Shown piece after piece: positions 32,256 to 40,518 of a stretch of DNA of 42,459 nucleotides (positions within the stretch are counted from its first letter, which is position 1; every line of letters begins with the position of its first letter). Under the pieces are notes generated by a model that saw only the letters and a list, made by a program, of their open reading frames with translations, was not told the DNA's origin and did no database searches. Made by a program: the position numbers and the translations under genes. Origin of the DNA: an uncultured bacterium (GTDB lineage: Bacteria > Verrucomicrobiota > Kiritimatiellia > RFP12 > UBA1067); the NCBI GenBank assembly GCA_900547945.1, contig URIT01000011.1, forward strand, positions 1-42,459, written 5' to 3'.

Positions 32256-34052
32256 TCAGCGCACCACCCAGTCGCGGGCGGGAACCGTGACCTCCCCGAC
32301 CGGGACCGGCGCATCGTTGTAGTTCACGTACACCCGCGTGCCGTCCGCATAGCGCGTGCGGTAGACGCCCGGCGCGAGTTCGTCGTGCCCCTCCATGTAC
32401 TCGTACTGGAGGCGCCACACCTTCTGGTAGGCGTCGACGCCGCGCTTGATCGCCGCGACCGACCGCGCGAGTTCGTCGTCCGTCGCGCACGTGAGGTCCT
32501 CGTCGCCCATCCAGTTCTTCCCCTTCCCCGGCGTGAGGAAGTTCGCGTAGAAGTAGAAGCTCGGGCGCCCGCCGAACTCGATGGTCTTCAGTTCGCTCGC
32601 CCGCCCCTTGAGCGGCGCGTTGACCGTCGTCGTGTACGGGTTCGAGAGGATGATGCCGTTGTAGACGAGCTGGAACATCGGCACGAGCCGGTCCACGAGC
32701 CCCTTGTACGTCGCCGCGTCGAACGGCCGTGCGAACGACACGTAGAGGACGTAGTCGAGCTGCCCCGCGTTCTGGTCGTAGGAGCCCTCGCTCGCGATGC
32801 CGCCGAACGTGTCGCGCCCAAGCTGCAGGATGTGCCCCACCCACGCCGCGCTCTGCCGCTCGTTGAGCGGATGGCGCGGGTCGCCGCACCGCTCCGCACC
32901 CACGCAGCTGTAGACGTCGAGGTAGTGGAGGCCCCGGAAGCCGAGCGCGCGCACCATCGGCATTTGCTGGAGGGCGAAGCGCTCGTAGGCGCGCTGCGGG
33001 CAGATCGTGTACATGCGCCCGCCGCCCCACGTCGTCCTGCCCCGGCGCAGCGTGCCGTCCGCGTTCTTTTCGCGGATGTACTCCGCGTCCCAGCTGTCGG
33101 CGATCAGGTAGGCGTCGCGGTGGTTGCCGTGCGCGACGACCTCGTAGCCGAGCCCCTGCGCGTGCGCGATCGCCTCCCTCAGCTTCGCCTCGCCGCCGAG
33201 GCTCGGCTCCACGGGGAAGACCTGCGGCCAGCGGCCGTCGTGCCCGCCCACGTTCCAGCCGACGAGGCAGAACTCCGCGCCGCCGATGCCCTGGCGCTTG
33301 AACGCATCGGCGATTTCCTTGAAGCGCTCGAACGTGATGACGGGCTTCACCGGCGGCTCGTCCTTCACGGTCTGGTCGGGGACGGGGCTCGGCACCGGCT
33401 TCCACGCATGGCGCACGCGCACCTCCGGCCACCGCGCCGCGTAGTCGAGGATCGGCTGCGCCTTCGCGCGCTCCCGGAGCGGCTTCACCGCCCCGCGCTT
33501 CAGCTGGTAGGCGCGGTAGGCGCGCGCCATGCCCGCGTAGTCCGCCTCCGCACCCGCGAGCGGGACGAAGGACACCACCAGGTCCTCGTACACGTCCTCC
33601 ATGTGGAAGTCGTACGCCATCGAGAGCTCGTAGACGCCCTTCTTCAGCTCCGCCGTGAAGGAGTAGTTGTAGGGCATGCCCGTCACAATCGCGACGAACG
33701 CCCCCTCGGGCAGCACCGCGCCGAAGAACGGCATGTGCGGGCGCCCGCTCCGCCGCGCGCCGTCCCGCTCCCGCGCCTTGAAGGTGCCCAGTTCGCCGTC
33801 CGAATTGACCCAGTAGCCGGGCGACCCCGCCGGCACCCGCGCGCGCACGATCTTCACGCGCCGCAGGTTCTGCGGCAGCGACGCGCGCGCGATCCGCAGC
33901 GTTTCGCGCCCGTCCGCCGCCTCCAGCGCGACGCGCCGCACCTCGCGCGTCCCGTCCGTCCGCTCGAACGCGACCTCCAGGTCCGCACCCGCCGCCGTGG
34001 CCGCCACGCAGAGCGCAACGGCACCCATCCAGTTCTTGAAGCTGTTCTTCAT
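32256..34052 (-). CDS. Secreted putative glycoside hydrolase, TIM-barrel (DUF5696-like)
   Basis: 598 residues from the ATG at 34052, which opens a signal peptide (MKNSFKNWMGAVALCVAATAA). An N-terminal beta-sandwich reaches about residue 230. A barrel-like domain follows, with FKRQGIGGAEFCLVGWNVGG, LGYEVVAHGNHRDAY, LGFRGLHYLDVYSCVG and GGIASEGSYDQNAG, where the Asp of YLDVYS and the Glu of ASEGSYD are good catalytic candidates. The closest family I can suggest is DUF5696-type putative glycosidases, distantly like GH101; I am not certain. No Shine-Dalgarno; an extended -10 lies 8 nt before the ATG. Confidence 0.75.
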   Translation of the reverse strand: MKNSFKNWMGAVALCVAATAAGADLEVAFERTDGTREVRRVALEAADGRETLRIARASLPQNLRRVKIVRARVPAGSPGYWVNSDGELGTFKARERDGARRSGRPHMPFFGAVLPEGAFVAIVTGMPYNYSFTAELKKGVYELSMAYDFHMEDVYEDLVVSFVPLAGAEADYAGMARAYRAYQLKRGAVKPLRERAKAQPILDYAARWPEVRVRHAWKPVPSPVPDQTVKDEPPVKPVITFERFKEIADAFKRQGIGGAEFCLVGWNVGGHDGRWPQVFPVEPSLGGEAKLREAIAHAQGLGYEVVAHGNHRDAYLIADSWDAEYIREKNADGTLRRGRTTWGGGRMYTICPQRAYERFALQQMPMVRALGFRGLHYLDVYSCVGAERCGDPRHPLNERQSAAWVGHILQLGRDTFGGIASEGSYDQNAGQLDYVLYVSFARPFDAATYKGLVDRLVPMFQLVYNGIILSNPYTTTVNAPLKGRASELKTIEFGGRPSFYFYANFLTPGKGKNWMGDEDLTCATDDELARSVAAIKRGVDAYQKVWRLQYEYMEGHDELAPGVYRTRYADGTRVYVNYNDAPVPVGEVTVPARDWVVR

Positions 34053-34060
34053 GGCCGCAA

Positions 34061-34069
34061 AGTATACCA
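34061..34069 (-). promoter_or_regulatory. Extended -10 of the secreted glycosidase-like gene, leaderless type
   Basis: TGGTATACT on the minus strand, ending 8 nt before the ATG at 34052. No clear -35. Confidence 0.52.
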
Positions 34070-34184
34070 AATCCACGCGGCGAAAGGAGGAGGTTAATTG
34101 TGTACCCGCCGCGACGAATGCGTCCCGCATGATCCTAGACGCCGGGAAACGGCCCTGTCTGACTTCGCCTGTAGGCAGCCGCCG

Positions 34185-34556
34185 CTACAGCGTCGCGACG
34201 AAGCGCGCCACGGCGGCGGCGACACCCGCCTCGTCCATCGCGTCGACATCCCCCAGGCCGTTGAGGAAGAGGATAAACGCCTTCCACGACGAATCGAGCC
34301 ACACGGTGATCTCGGCCTCGCACGTCTTGTTTGGATCGTAGCGTACGAGCAGATTCCCCGTCACGAGGTTCAGTTCCGCATCCGTCACGCCCGGACGTTT
34401 CAGGACGCAGTCGCGGAAGATGCCCGCGAACTTCGCCGCAAGCTCGGGATACTGGCGCACGCCGTTGATCGCCACGCGGATGCGCCCGGGCAGCGAGTGG
34501 ACGACATGGATTCCCCCCACGCACTTCAGGTACGCCTGGATGAGCGGATTCACCAT
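34185..34556 (-). CDS. HMA_2-like 'LPGR' domain protein, short form
   Basis: 123 residues. The N-terminal IHVVHSLPGRIRVAIN and the strand NLVTGNLLVRYDPNKTC match the heavy-metal-associated-domain-2 type, a ferredoxin-like fold. It lacks the CxxC metal site of classical HMA domains, and no ATPase follows. The C-terminal part is short and Ala-rich. AGGAGGGAAAGG before the ATG is a strong site. It is 12 nt downstream of a longer paralogue and in the same operon. Function unknown; related domains occur in membrane-associated metal or stress proteins. Confidence 0.78.
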   Translation of the reverse strand: MVNPLIQAYLKCVGGIHVVHSLPGRIRVAINGVRQYPELAAKFAGIFRDCVLKRPGVTDAELNLVTGNLLVRYDPNKTCEAEITVWLDSSWKAFILFLNGLGDVDAMDEAGVAAAVARFVATL

Positions 34557-34568
34557 GACCTTTCCCTC

Positions 34569-35063
34569 CTAGAGGCGCGAGAGGGACCGGTGCAGCCACC
34601 ACAGCACCGCAAGCGGCGAGACCTTCGGTCCGCCCCGCCCCGTGATGCCGCGCACGAAGGTGACAATCAGCAGCACCGTCATCAGCGCCGGCAGGTCGAG
34701 CACGCCGCCCGTCCGCTGCATGATCGCCTGGTTGAACGCATAGTGAAGGGCCCGCAGTTCACCGCCCACGAGCGACTGGTGGTTGCGCACTGCCGTCTCG
34801 AAGTCGAAGCCGTGCGTCGCGGCGGCCACAACCAGCGACGGCGTGAGCTTTGCCGCGTCGTAACGGACAAGCGCGGTGCCGAGGACCGGGTTCACCGTCA
34901 CGTCCTGGATCCCCTCCAGCCGCTTCAGGCTCGTGGCGAACTCCGCCAACGCCCGCGCCCGCGCGCGGAGGGACGGCATCCGCAGCCGCATGCGTCCGGG
35001 AAGCGCATGGACCACCTCCAGCACGCCGGAGAACGAAACAATCTGTTGATGTGCCTTTTTCAT
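34569..35063 (-). CDS. HMA_2-like 'LPGR' domain protein with C-terminal membrane segment
   Basis: 164 residues. The HMA_2-like domain (LEVVHALPGRMRLRMPSLR, then GIQDVTVNPVLGTALVRYD) has no CxxC. The C-terminal half has one hydrophobic helix (LPALMTVLLIVTFVRGI) and a basic end, so it is probably an inner-membrane-anchored protein. It is first of a two-gene operon with the short form at 34185, driven by a good promoter whose -10 is 9 nt before the ATG. Pairs of such proteins usually accompany P-type ATPases; here they stand alone. Confidence 0.8.
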   Translation of the reverse strand: MKKAHQQIVSFSGVLEVVHALPGRMRLRMPSLRARARALAEFATSLKRLEGIQDVTVNPVLGTALVRYDAAKLTPSLVVAAATHGFDFETAVRNHQSLVGGELRALHYAFNQAIMQRTGGVLDLPALMTVLLIVTFVRGITGRGGPKVSPLAVLWWLHRSLSRL

Positions 35064-35072
35064 TTTCCGACA

Positions 35073-35101
35073 AGTTTACCATGACTTACTTTTTGCGTCA
35101 A
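35073..35101 (-). promoter_or_regulatory. Promoter of the HMA_2-like pair
   Basis: Minus strand TTGACG (35096-35101), 17 bp, TAAACT (35073-35078), the last with a TGG extension. It ends 9 nt before the ATG, so the mRNA is nearly leaderless. Confidence 0.65.
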
Positions 35102-35558
35102 CGGCGAAACAGGTCTCGCGCTCCCGCCCCCATATATGTGCGCGGGTGGAAACGTCCACAGGACCCGGTTCGCGGACTCACGGCGATGCGTTCCGACGTG
35201 AAATCCCACATCCCCCACAGCACGGAGACCGGGTGAACGCGGGGAATGAGATTTCACCGCGTAATAATCTCACCCCGTGAAGGGCTCCCCTATCCAACGA
35301 AAACACGCTTTCCAGAACCATTTTCAGTCACGATGCAAAACCAATCTACGCATCAAATGAGAAGATGGGGCGGAAATGAGATGATGGGGCGGAACAATCT
35401 TGAGTGCCGCCGCCTGAAGTGCCGCCGTCGACGGGGGTGACGCCAATCCATACCTACATGGCGAGAACGGTGACGCCCAATCCATGCCTACGTGGCGAGA
35501 ACATGGCCGGACCGTGCAGAGGAGGCAATGCGTCCCATTGGAGAACTACATGACCTGA
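35102..35558. other. Intergenic stretch without a gene, with short direct repeats
   Basis: No coding frame I can support. Local duplications: GATGGGGCGGAA twice (about 35374 and 35392), AAGTGCCGCCG-type units twice near 35402-35427, and a tandem pair of 33- and 34-bp units at 35436-35502. Confidence 0.55.
35436..35502. repeat. Tandem duplication, 33/34 bp
   Basis: Copy 1 at 35436-35468 and copy 2 at 35469-35502, both starting GGTGACG and ending GGCGAGAAC, with two substitutions and one indel. Each holds a small CCAT-ATGG or CCACG-type inverted word. Confidence 0.7.
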
Positions 35559-35587
35559 ACGCCACGCGCCGAGACGGCGCGTGGCGT
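35559..35587. terminator. 12-bp GC hairpin after the Gfo/Idh gene at 35627
   Basis: ACGCCACGCGCC - GAGAC loop - GGCGCGTGGCGT, a perfect stem 39 nt beyond the stop. No U-run, so it resembles the hairpin at 13516, also downstream of a Gfo/Idh gene. Confidence 0.6.
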
Positions 35588-35626
35588 CCTTGAGGTCTGC
35601 AAACAAGAGACGGAACGGACAGGCGA

Positions 35627-37021
35627 TCAAGCCTTCTTCGCGGGCGCGGCAGACGCGGCGGGGGCGGCGGGACGCGGCGGCACCTTGAAGTCTTCAGGCT
35701 TGAAGTAATGCGTCTTGTGCGCGTCGGCGGAGACGTTCGCCGCCAGGACCGCGACGGCGCTCTCGTAGGCGAGCTCGGCGGGGCAGTTCAGCTTCTCGCC
35801 GTGGCGGCATGCCGCGAAGAAGTTTTCGAGGTGCGGCATGTGCGCGGGCTTGTTCAGCTCCACGGAAAGCGGGTTGCCGTTCGCGAGCGCGGAGATGCGC
35901 GTGTCGACCTCGACGTTCTTCGAGACCTCCTTCTTGATCTTGTCGTCGGCGCCGGGGAGGATCCAGCCCTTGTCGATGAAGGCCTGCCACTCCGAATCCG
36001 TCCAGCCGCCGCCGCGCAGCTCGCGCTGCACGGTGTTGCCGCGCGCGGAGATCTCGGCGATCGTGAGGGAGGCGTGCGTGCCCATGAACTGCTCGTAGAA
36101 GCCGCCGCGCGCGTTGGAGGAGATCACCTGGTAGTAGGCCTCGTTCTTCGTGCCGTCCGGCATCTGGAACTCGTAGAGGCACATCACGCGGTCGTAGGCC
36201 TGGCGGCGCGGCGAGAAGGCGTCCTTGCCGCCGATCGCCGTCACCGAACTCGGCGGCACGCCCCACGCCCAGATGAAGAGGTCGATCTGGTGCGAGCCGA
36301 GGTCCACCATCGAGCCGCCGCCGTACTTGTAGAACCAGCGCCAGTTGTGGAACTGCTCCGGGTTCGTGTAGCCGTACTTGTCGAGGACGGACTGCTTGGG
36401 CGGCTTCTTGTAGGTGAAGAACGGCGCGAGCGAGCGGTTCCACTGTGCATACGCGGTCGTGATGCGGCCGAGCATGTTCGGGACGACCTTCTCGAAGCAG
36501 TGGCGGTAGCGCGGGTTCGAGCGGCGCTGGTGGCCGATCTGGAGGAGCTTGCCCGTCTCCTGCTGCACGCGGCACATCTCGGCGGCGAGTTCAAGGCGGT
36601 TGGACATCTCCTTCTCGCAGTAGACGTGCTTGCCGGCGCGCAGGCAGGCGCTCGTGTGCTCGCAGTGCATCCAGTCGGGCGTCGCCACCACGACCGCGTC
36701 GATGTTCTTGTCCTCCTTCGCGAGCATGTCGCGGTAGTCCTCGTACATCTTGATATCGTGTCCGTAGCCCTTGAAGAAGGCCCGCGCGCGCTGCTGCTCG
36801 AACTTCCAGATGTCGCAGACGCAGCGCACCCGCACGCCGGGGATGCGCACGAGCGAGGCGGCAAGCACCTTGCCCTCGGCGCCGAAGCCGATCATCGCCA
36901 CGTTGATCGTGTCGTCCTTGGGGCCGATCGTGATGTCGTCCGCGTGGAGGATGTTGAAGCGCGGCAGAAACGCGGACGCCACGGCGGCGCCCTTCATGAA
37001 GTTCCGGCGGTTGAGTTCCAT
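35627..37021 (-). CDS. Gfo/Idh/MocA family oxidoreductase with Tat signal
   Basis: 464 residues from the ATG at 37021 (AAGGA site; the longer frame to 37168 runs back into the ORF6N gene). Tat signal NRRNFMKGAAVASAF; Rossmann motif VAMIGFGAEGKV (41-52). The usual EKP motif reads YCEKEMSN, with Glu in place of Pro at 138, while the catalytic Lys (137) is kept. Substrate domain follows with NWRWFYKYGGGSMVDLGSHQ, typical of exported Gfo/Idh proteins. A long Ala/Pro-rich tail ends it. Transcribed alone between an extended -10 and a hairpin. Confidence 0.9.
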   Translation of the reverse strand: MELNRRNFMKGAAVASAFLPRFNILHADDITIGPKDDTINVAMIGFGAEGKVLAASLVRIPGVRVRCVCDIWKFEQQRARAFFKGYGHDIKMYEDYRDMLAKEDKNIDAVVVATPDWMHCEHTSACLRAGKHVYCEKEMSNRLELAAEMCRVQQETGKLLQIGHQRRSNPRYRHCFEKVVPNMLGRITTAYAQWNRSLAPFFTYKKPPKQSVLDKYGYTNPEQFHNWRWFYKYGGGSMVDLGSHQIDLFIWAWGVPPSSVTAIGGKDAFSPRRQAYDRVMCLYEFQMPDGTKNEAYYQVISSNARGGFYEQFMGTHASLTIAEISARGNTVQRELRGGGWTDSEWQAFIDKGWILPGADDKIKKEVSKNVEVDTRISALANGNPLSVELNKPAHMPHLENFFAACRHGEKLNCPAELAYESAVAVLAANVSADAHKTHYFKPEDFKVPPRPAAPAASAAPAKKA

Positions 37022-37052
37022 CGGTTGTCCTTGTTGTCTTGAAATTTCGGTC

Positions 37053-37061
37053 ATTATAGCA
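37053..37061 (-). promoter_or_regulatory. Extended -10 of the Gfo/Idh gene at 37021
   Basis: TGCTATAAT on the minus strand, 31 nt before the ATG, just beyond the ORF6N stop. The -35 is weak. Confidence 0.58.
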
Positions 37062-37079
37062 AAGGAAGATGCGAGGCGT

Positions 37080-37637
37080 CTATTGTTTCTTAACCCGTCG
37101 AACCGTGTGTTTGATCTTGCCGATGAAGAAGTTGAGCTCCAATGTGGATTCCGTCTCCACCGTGTCAAGATCCGGCATGACGATGTCAGTCAACGTCTCG
37201 CCAAAGTGGTTCATCATCTTCGACCGCTTTCTGCGGTCTCTTTCATTGTGCAGATCGACAAGTTCACGTTTCAGTCCACGGACCTTCGCAAAAGTTTCGA
37301 TGATTGCAAATGCCGCATCAACCGCCCGTCGACTTTTAAGGACGGTCGCGAGCATGTAAAGCCCTTTCTCCGTGAATGCCTTGGGCAGGGCACGGCTCTT
37401 CGGCGACGGCTTTGCGGACGAAATTTTCGACCGCAAATCTTCAAGTTCCTCCGCCGTCAACACAAACATATAACCGGACGGAAACTTGTCTGGGTTGTTA
37501 CGGACGGCTTCGTTGACACGTTTCGTCTCGACACCGTACAGGGCCGCCACATCCAAATCAAGGATGACGGCCTGCTGCCTTACGACAACAATCCGTTCTT
37601 GTACGGCGGAATACGGTAGAGGTCGCGTATCACCCAT
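37080..37637 (-). CDS. ORF6N domain-containing DNA-binding protein
   Basis: 185 residues. The first 90 or so residues form an ORF6N domain: IVVVRQQAVILDLDVAALYG, KRVNEAVRNNPDKFPSGYMF, ALPKAFTEKGLYMLATVLKS. This domain is known from phage antirepressors and mobile islands and binds DNA. The C-terminal half is charged and helical (RDRRKRSKMMNHFG). The gene is richer in A/T than its neighbours, consistent with acquisition. No phage genes are nearby, so its present job is unclear. It follows the ETF oxidoreductase gene by 14 nt. Confidence 0.9.
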   Translation of the reverse strand: MGDTRPLPYSAVQERIVVVRQQAVILDLDVAALYGVETKRVNEAVRNNPDKFPSGYMFVLTAEELEDLRSKISSAKPSPKSRALPKAFTEKGLYMLATVLKSRRAVDAAFAIIETFAKVRGLKRELVDLHNERDRRKRSKMMNHFGETLTDIVMPDLDTVETESTLELNFFIGKIKHTVRRVKKQ

Positions 37638-37651
37638 CGGCTTGCCTCATC

Positions 37652-39250
37652 TCACATCCGCGTGTAGCGCGGGCCGTCCCCGCCCTGCGGGAAGGTCCAG
37701 TCGAGGTTGCCGTAGGGGCACTTGATGCGGCACGTCTTGCAGTGCATGCAGTTCGAGAAGTCGATCTGGAGGCGTCCCTCCTCGCGGCGGTAGACCTCGG
37801 CGGGGCAGAAGCGCGTGCAGGGCGAGCCGTATTCCGCCTCGCAGCGCGCGCAGACGGCGGCGTCGCGGACCTTGAGGTGGCAAGGCTGGTCCTCCTCGTG
37901 GATCGTGCCGGACATGAAGACGTCCGTCAGGCGGTCCGGCTGCACGGGCGACGCCTCGATGCCGTCCGCCGCCTCCCGCGCGAGCTTCGCGCGGTCCAGC
38001 GGACGCAGCGCGGCGGCATCCCCCTCGTCGCATCCCGGCACCCGTCCGCGCGGGAACTTCCCGCGCGTCAGCCACGCAAGGCCCGCCGCCATCACGCCGT
38101 AGGGCATCCCGAAGGAGAACGCCGCGCGCACGTTGCGCACGCGCTCCATCTCCTTCCAGCCGCCCGTCTTCTTCAGCAAGTCGAAATACGCCTCGCCGAC
38201 GTCCTTCCCCCCTTGCAGGATCGCCTCCGCCGCCGCAATGCCGCTCTGCACCGCGATGTGGACGCCCTTGATGCGCAGCGAGTCGAGGAGCCCCGCGCCG
38301 TCGCCGACGATCAGGCACCCCGGGCAGAACGGCTTCGGCACCGCATAGAAGCCGCCCTCGGGAATCACCTTCGCCCCGTAGGCGACGGTCTTGCCGCCCT
38401 TGAGGTGCGGCGCCACGGCGGAGGACGCCTTGAAGCGCCGGAAGAGGCGGAAGGGGTCGATCTCGGCGCGCGCGTAGTCGAGCGCGTAGGCGTAGCCCAC
38501 CATCACCTGCGTTTCGGAGACGTGGTAGACGAAGCCCCCGCCGTAGGTGTTGAAGTCCGCCGGCCAGCCGAACGTGTGCATCACCTCGCCGGCGGTCTGC
38601 GTGCCGGCCGGCACCTCCACAAGCTCCTTGATGCCAAGCGCGTAGGTCTGCGGGCGCACGCCCTGCAGCTTCTTCTCGGCGATCAGCCGTTCCGTGAGGA
38701 TGCCGCACCCGCCCTCGGCGAGCACGACCGTCTTCGCGCGGATCTCCTCGGAGGGCAGATAATTCGACTTCTTCCGGCCGTCCTTGTCGAGCCCCTTCTC
38801 GCCCGTGCGCGCGCCCACGATGCGCCCGTCCTTCTCGACAAGCGCCGTCACGGCGTAGCCGGTGTAGACCTCGGCGCCCGCCTTCCGGGCACGTTCGCAG
38901 AGCCAGGCCGCGACCTTCGTGAGCGAGACGACGGGATAGCCCTTCGAACTCATCAGCGCCGGCACCCACGGAATCTTGAGCGACAGCTTCGACGTGAAGT
39001 TACAGCGGAAGCTCTCCTTGCAGACCTTCGCCTCGCAGGGCATCGTCGCCAGCTCCTCCTCCGTGAGGAGGTCGCGCAGTCCGCTCGGATCGACGATGGC
39101 GCCGGAAAGGACGTGCGAGCCCGGCGAACGCCCCTTGTCGAGCACGACGACGCGCGGCTTCTTCCCCTCCTTCGCCCCACGCAGCAGGGCAAGGGCCGTC
39201 GCGAGGCCCGCAGGACCCGCCCCCACGATCAATACATCGGTTTCGATCAT
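37652..39250 (-). CDS. Electron-transfer-flavoprotein:quinone oxidoreductase, FixC-FixX fusion type
   Basis: 532 residues. N-terminal FAD-binding motif DVLIVGAGPAGLATA (5-19), ETF-QO body (SHVLSGAIVDP, GCGILTERLIAEK, YGGGFVYHVSE), and a C-terminal ferredoxin segment with C501-x2-C504-x2-C507-x3-C511 (CMHCKTCRIKCP), which equals FixX. It moves electrons from ETF into the quinone pool or, in FixABCX systems, takes part in bifurcation. The ATG overlaps the etfA stop by 4 nt, so the genes are coupled. It is last in the etf operon. Confidence 0.93.
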   Translation of the reverse strand: MIETDVLIVGAGPAGLATALALLRGAKEGKKPRVVVLDKGRSPGSHVLSGAIVDPSGLRDLLTEEELATMPCEAKVCKESFRCNFTSKLSLKIPWVPALMSSKGYPVVSLTKVAAWLCERARKAGAEVYTGYAVTALVEKDGRIVGARTGEKGLDKDGRKKSNYLPSEEIRAKTVVLAEGGCGILTERLIAEKKLQGVRPQTYALGIKELVEVPAGTQTAGEVMHTFGWPADFNTYGGGFVYHVSETQVMVGYAYALDYARAEIDPFRLFRRFKASSAVAPHLKGGKTVAYGAKVIPEGGFYAVPKPFCPGCLIVGDGAGLLDSLRIKGVHIAVQSGIAAAEAILQGGKDVGEAYFDLLKKTGGWKEMERVRNVRAAFSFGMPYGVMAAGLAWLTRGKFPRGRVPGCDEGDAAALRPLDRAKLAREAADGIEASPVQPDRLTDVFMSGTIHEEDQPCHLKVRDAAVCARCEAEYGSPCTRFCPAEVYRREEGRLQIDFSNCMHCKTCRIKCPYGNLDWTFPQGGDGPRYTRM

Positions 39251-40518
39251 TTCTCAAGCTCCTTGATCAGTGCGGGCACGATTTCGAAGAGGTCGCCCAC
39301 GATGCCGAGGTCGGCGACGCCGAAGATCGGCGCATGGGGGTCCGCATTGACGGCGACGACGACGTCCGCGCCGCGGATGCCCTCCAGATGCTGGATGGCG
39401 CCGGAGATGCCGAAGCAGAGGTAGAGCTTCGGGGCGACGGTCTTGCCGGTCTGGCCGACCTGGCGGGACACCGCGCACCAGCCCGCGTCGACGCAGGCGC
39501 GCGAACAGGCGACCTCTCCGCCGAGCAGTTCGGCAAGGCGGAAGAGAAGCTTGAAGTTCTCCTCCTTCTTGAGGCCGCGCCCGCCCGCCACGAGGACGTC
39601 GTACGCCGTGATGTCCAGGGCGTCGGCGTCCTTCACGACCTTCACGAGCTTCGTCTGCGGCGCGATCAGCTTCAGCGCCTCCGCGAGCACCAGGCCCTTC
39701 CGCTTCGGATCGGGCGGGGCCTTCCTGAAGACTTTCGGGCGCACCGTCGCCATCTGCGGGCGGTGGTTCGGCGTCATGATGGTGGCCATGATGTTGCCGC
39801 CGAACGCGGGGCGCGTCTGGTGGAGCAGCATCTGCAGCGCGCCCGTGTCCTTGTTCTTCGTCTCCTCGACCTTCAGCATCGTGCAGTCGGCGGTGAGGCC
39901 CGTGCGGACCTTCACGGCGACGCGCGCGAAGAACGCGCGCCCGACGGCCGTCGCGCCCGCGAGGACGACCTCGGGCTTCCGCTTCACGATGAGCTGGCTC
40001 ACCGCGTCCACGTAGACGTTCGCCTCGTAGTCCGCAAGCGCCGGGTCGTCCACCTTGTAGACGACATCCGCGCCCGCCGCGACGAGCGACGCCTCCACGT
40101 CCGCCGCCAGCCCGCTCCCCAGCACGACCGCGCAGAGCCGCGCGCCCGCGCCGCGCTGGGCCTTGAGCTCCAGCCCCTTCGCGAGCAGTTCGTAGGCGAC
40201 TTCGGCGACGACGCCGTGGCTCTGCTCGGCGAATACCCAGATGTCCTTGTACGCCTCGATGTCCGCCGTGCCGTAGACCTCCTGCCGCACCTCGCGGATC
40301 GCCTTGAACGGGCACGCCTTCACGCACGCCCCGCAGGCCTTGCACGCGCTCGCGTCGACCTCGGCAATCTGAACAACCCTTGCCTTGGGCCGGGGTTCGG
40401 GGGCGCCCGAGCCCTCGTCCCTCGCCACCATCTTCAGCGCGCCGAAGCCACACCCCTTCACGCACTTGCCGCACCCCTTGCAGAGCTTGGGGTCGATGAA
40501 AACCGGGGCGTCCGCCAT
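39247..40518 (-). CDS. etfA: Electron transfer flavoprotein alpha subunit with N-terminal 2[4Fe-4S] ferredoxin domain
   Basis: 423 residues from the ATG at 40518, which overlaps the etfB stop by 1 nt (TGATG). Residues 1-72 hold two clusters: C13-x2-C16-x2-C19-x3-C23 and C59-x2-C62-x2-C65-x3-C69. The rest is an EtfA: IWVFAEQSHGVVAEVAYELL, TGLTADCTMLKVE, RPAFGGNIMATIMTPNHRPQ, and the FAD site VGQTGKTVAPKLYLCFGISG, then AIQHLEGIRG. The ferredoxin fusion is typical of Etf from anaerobic bifurcating complexes such as CarE and lactate or acyl-CoA dehydrogenase Etfs. Confidence 0.95.
   Translation of the reverse strand: MADAPVFIDPKLCKGCGKCVKGCGFGALKMVARDEGSGAPEPRPKARVVQIAEVDASACKACGACVKACPFKAIREVRQEVYGTADIEAYKDIWVFAEQSHGVVAEVAYELLAKGLELKAQRGAGARLCAVVLGSGLAADVEASLVAAGADVVYKVDDPALADYEANVYVDAVSQLIVKRKPEVVLAGATAVGRAFFARVAVKVRTGLTADCTMLKVEETKNKDTGALQMLLHQTRPAFGGNIMATIMTPNHRPQMATVRPKVFRKAPPDPKRKGLVLAEALKLIAPQTKLVKVVKDADALDITAYDVLVAGGRGLKKEENFKLLFRLAELLGGEVACSRACVDAGWCAVSRQVGQTGKTVAPKLYLCFGISGAIQHLEGIRGADVVVAVNADPHAPIFGVADLGIVGDLFEIVPALIKELEK

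Noticed and set aside
37080..37637. ORF6N protein as sign of a prophage
   Set aside because: No capsid, integrase, terminase or lysis gene lies nearby; a single ORF6N gene is not enough.
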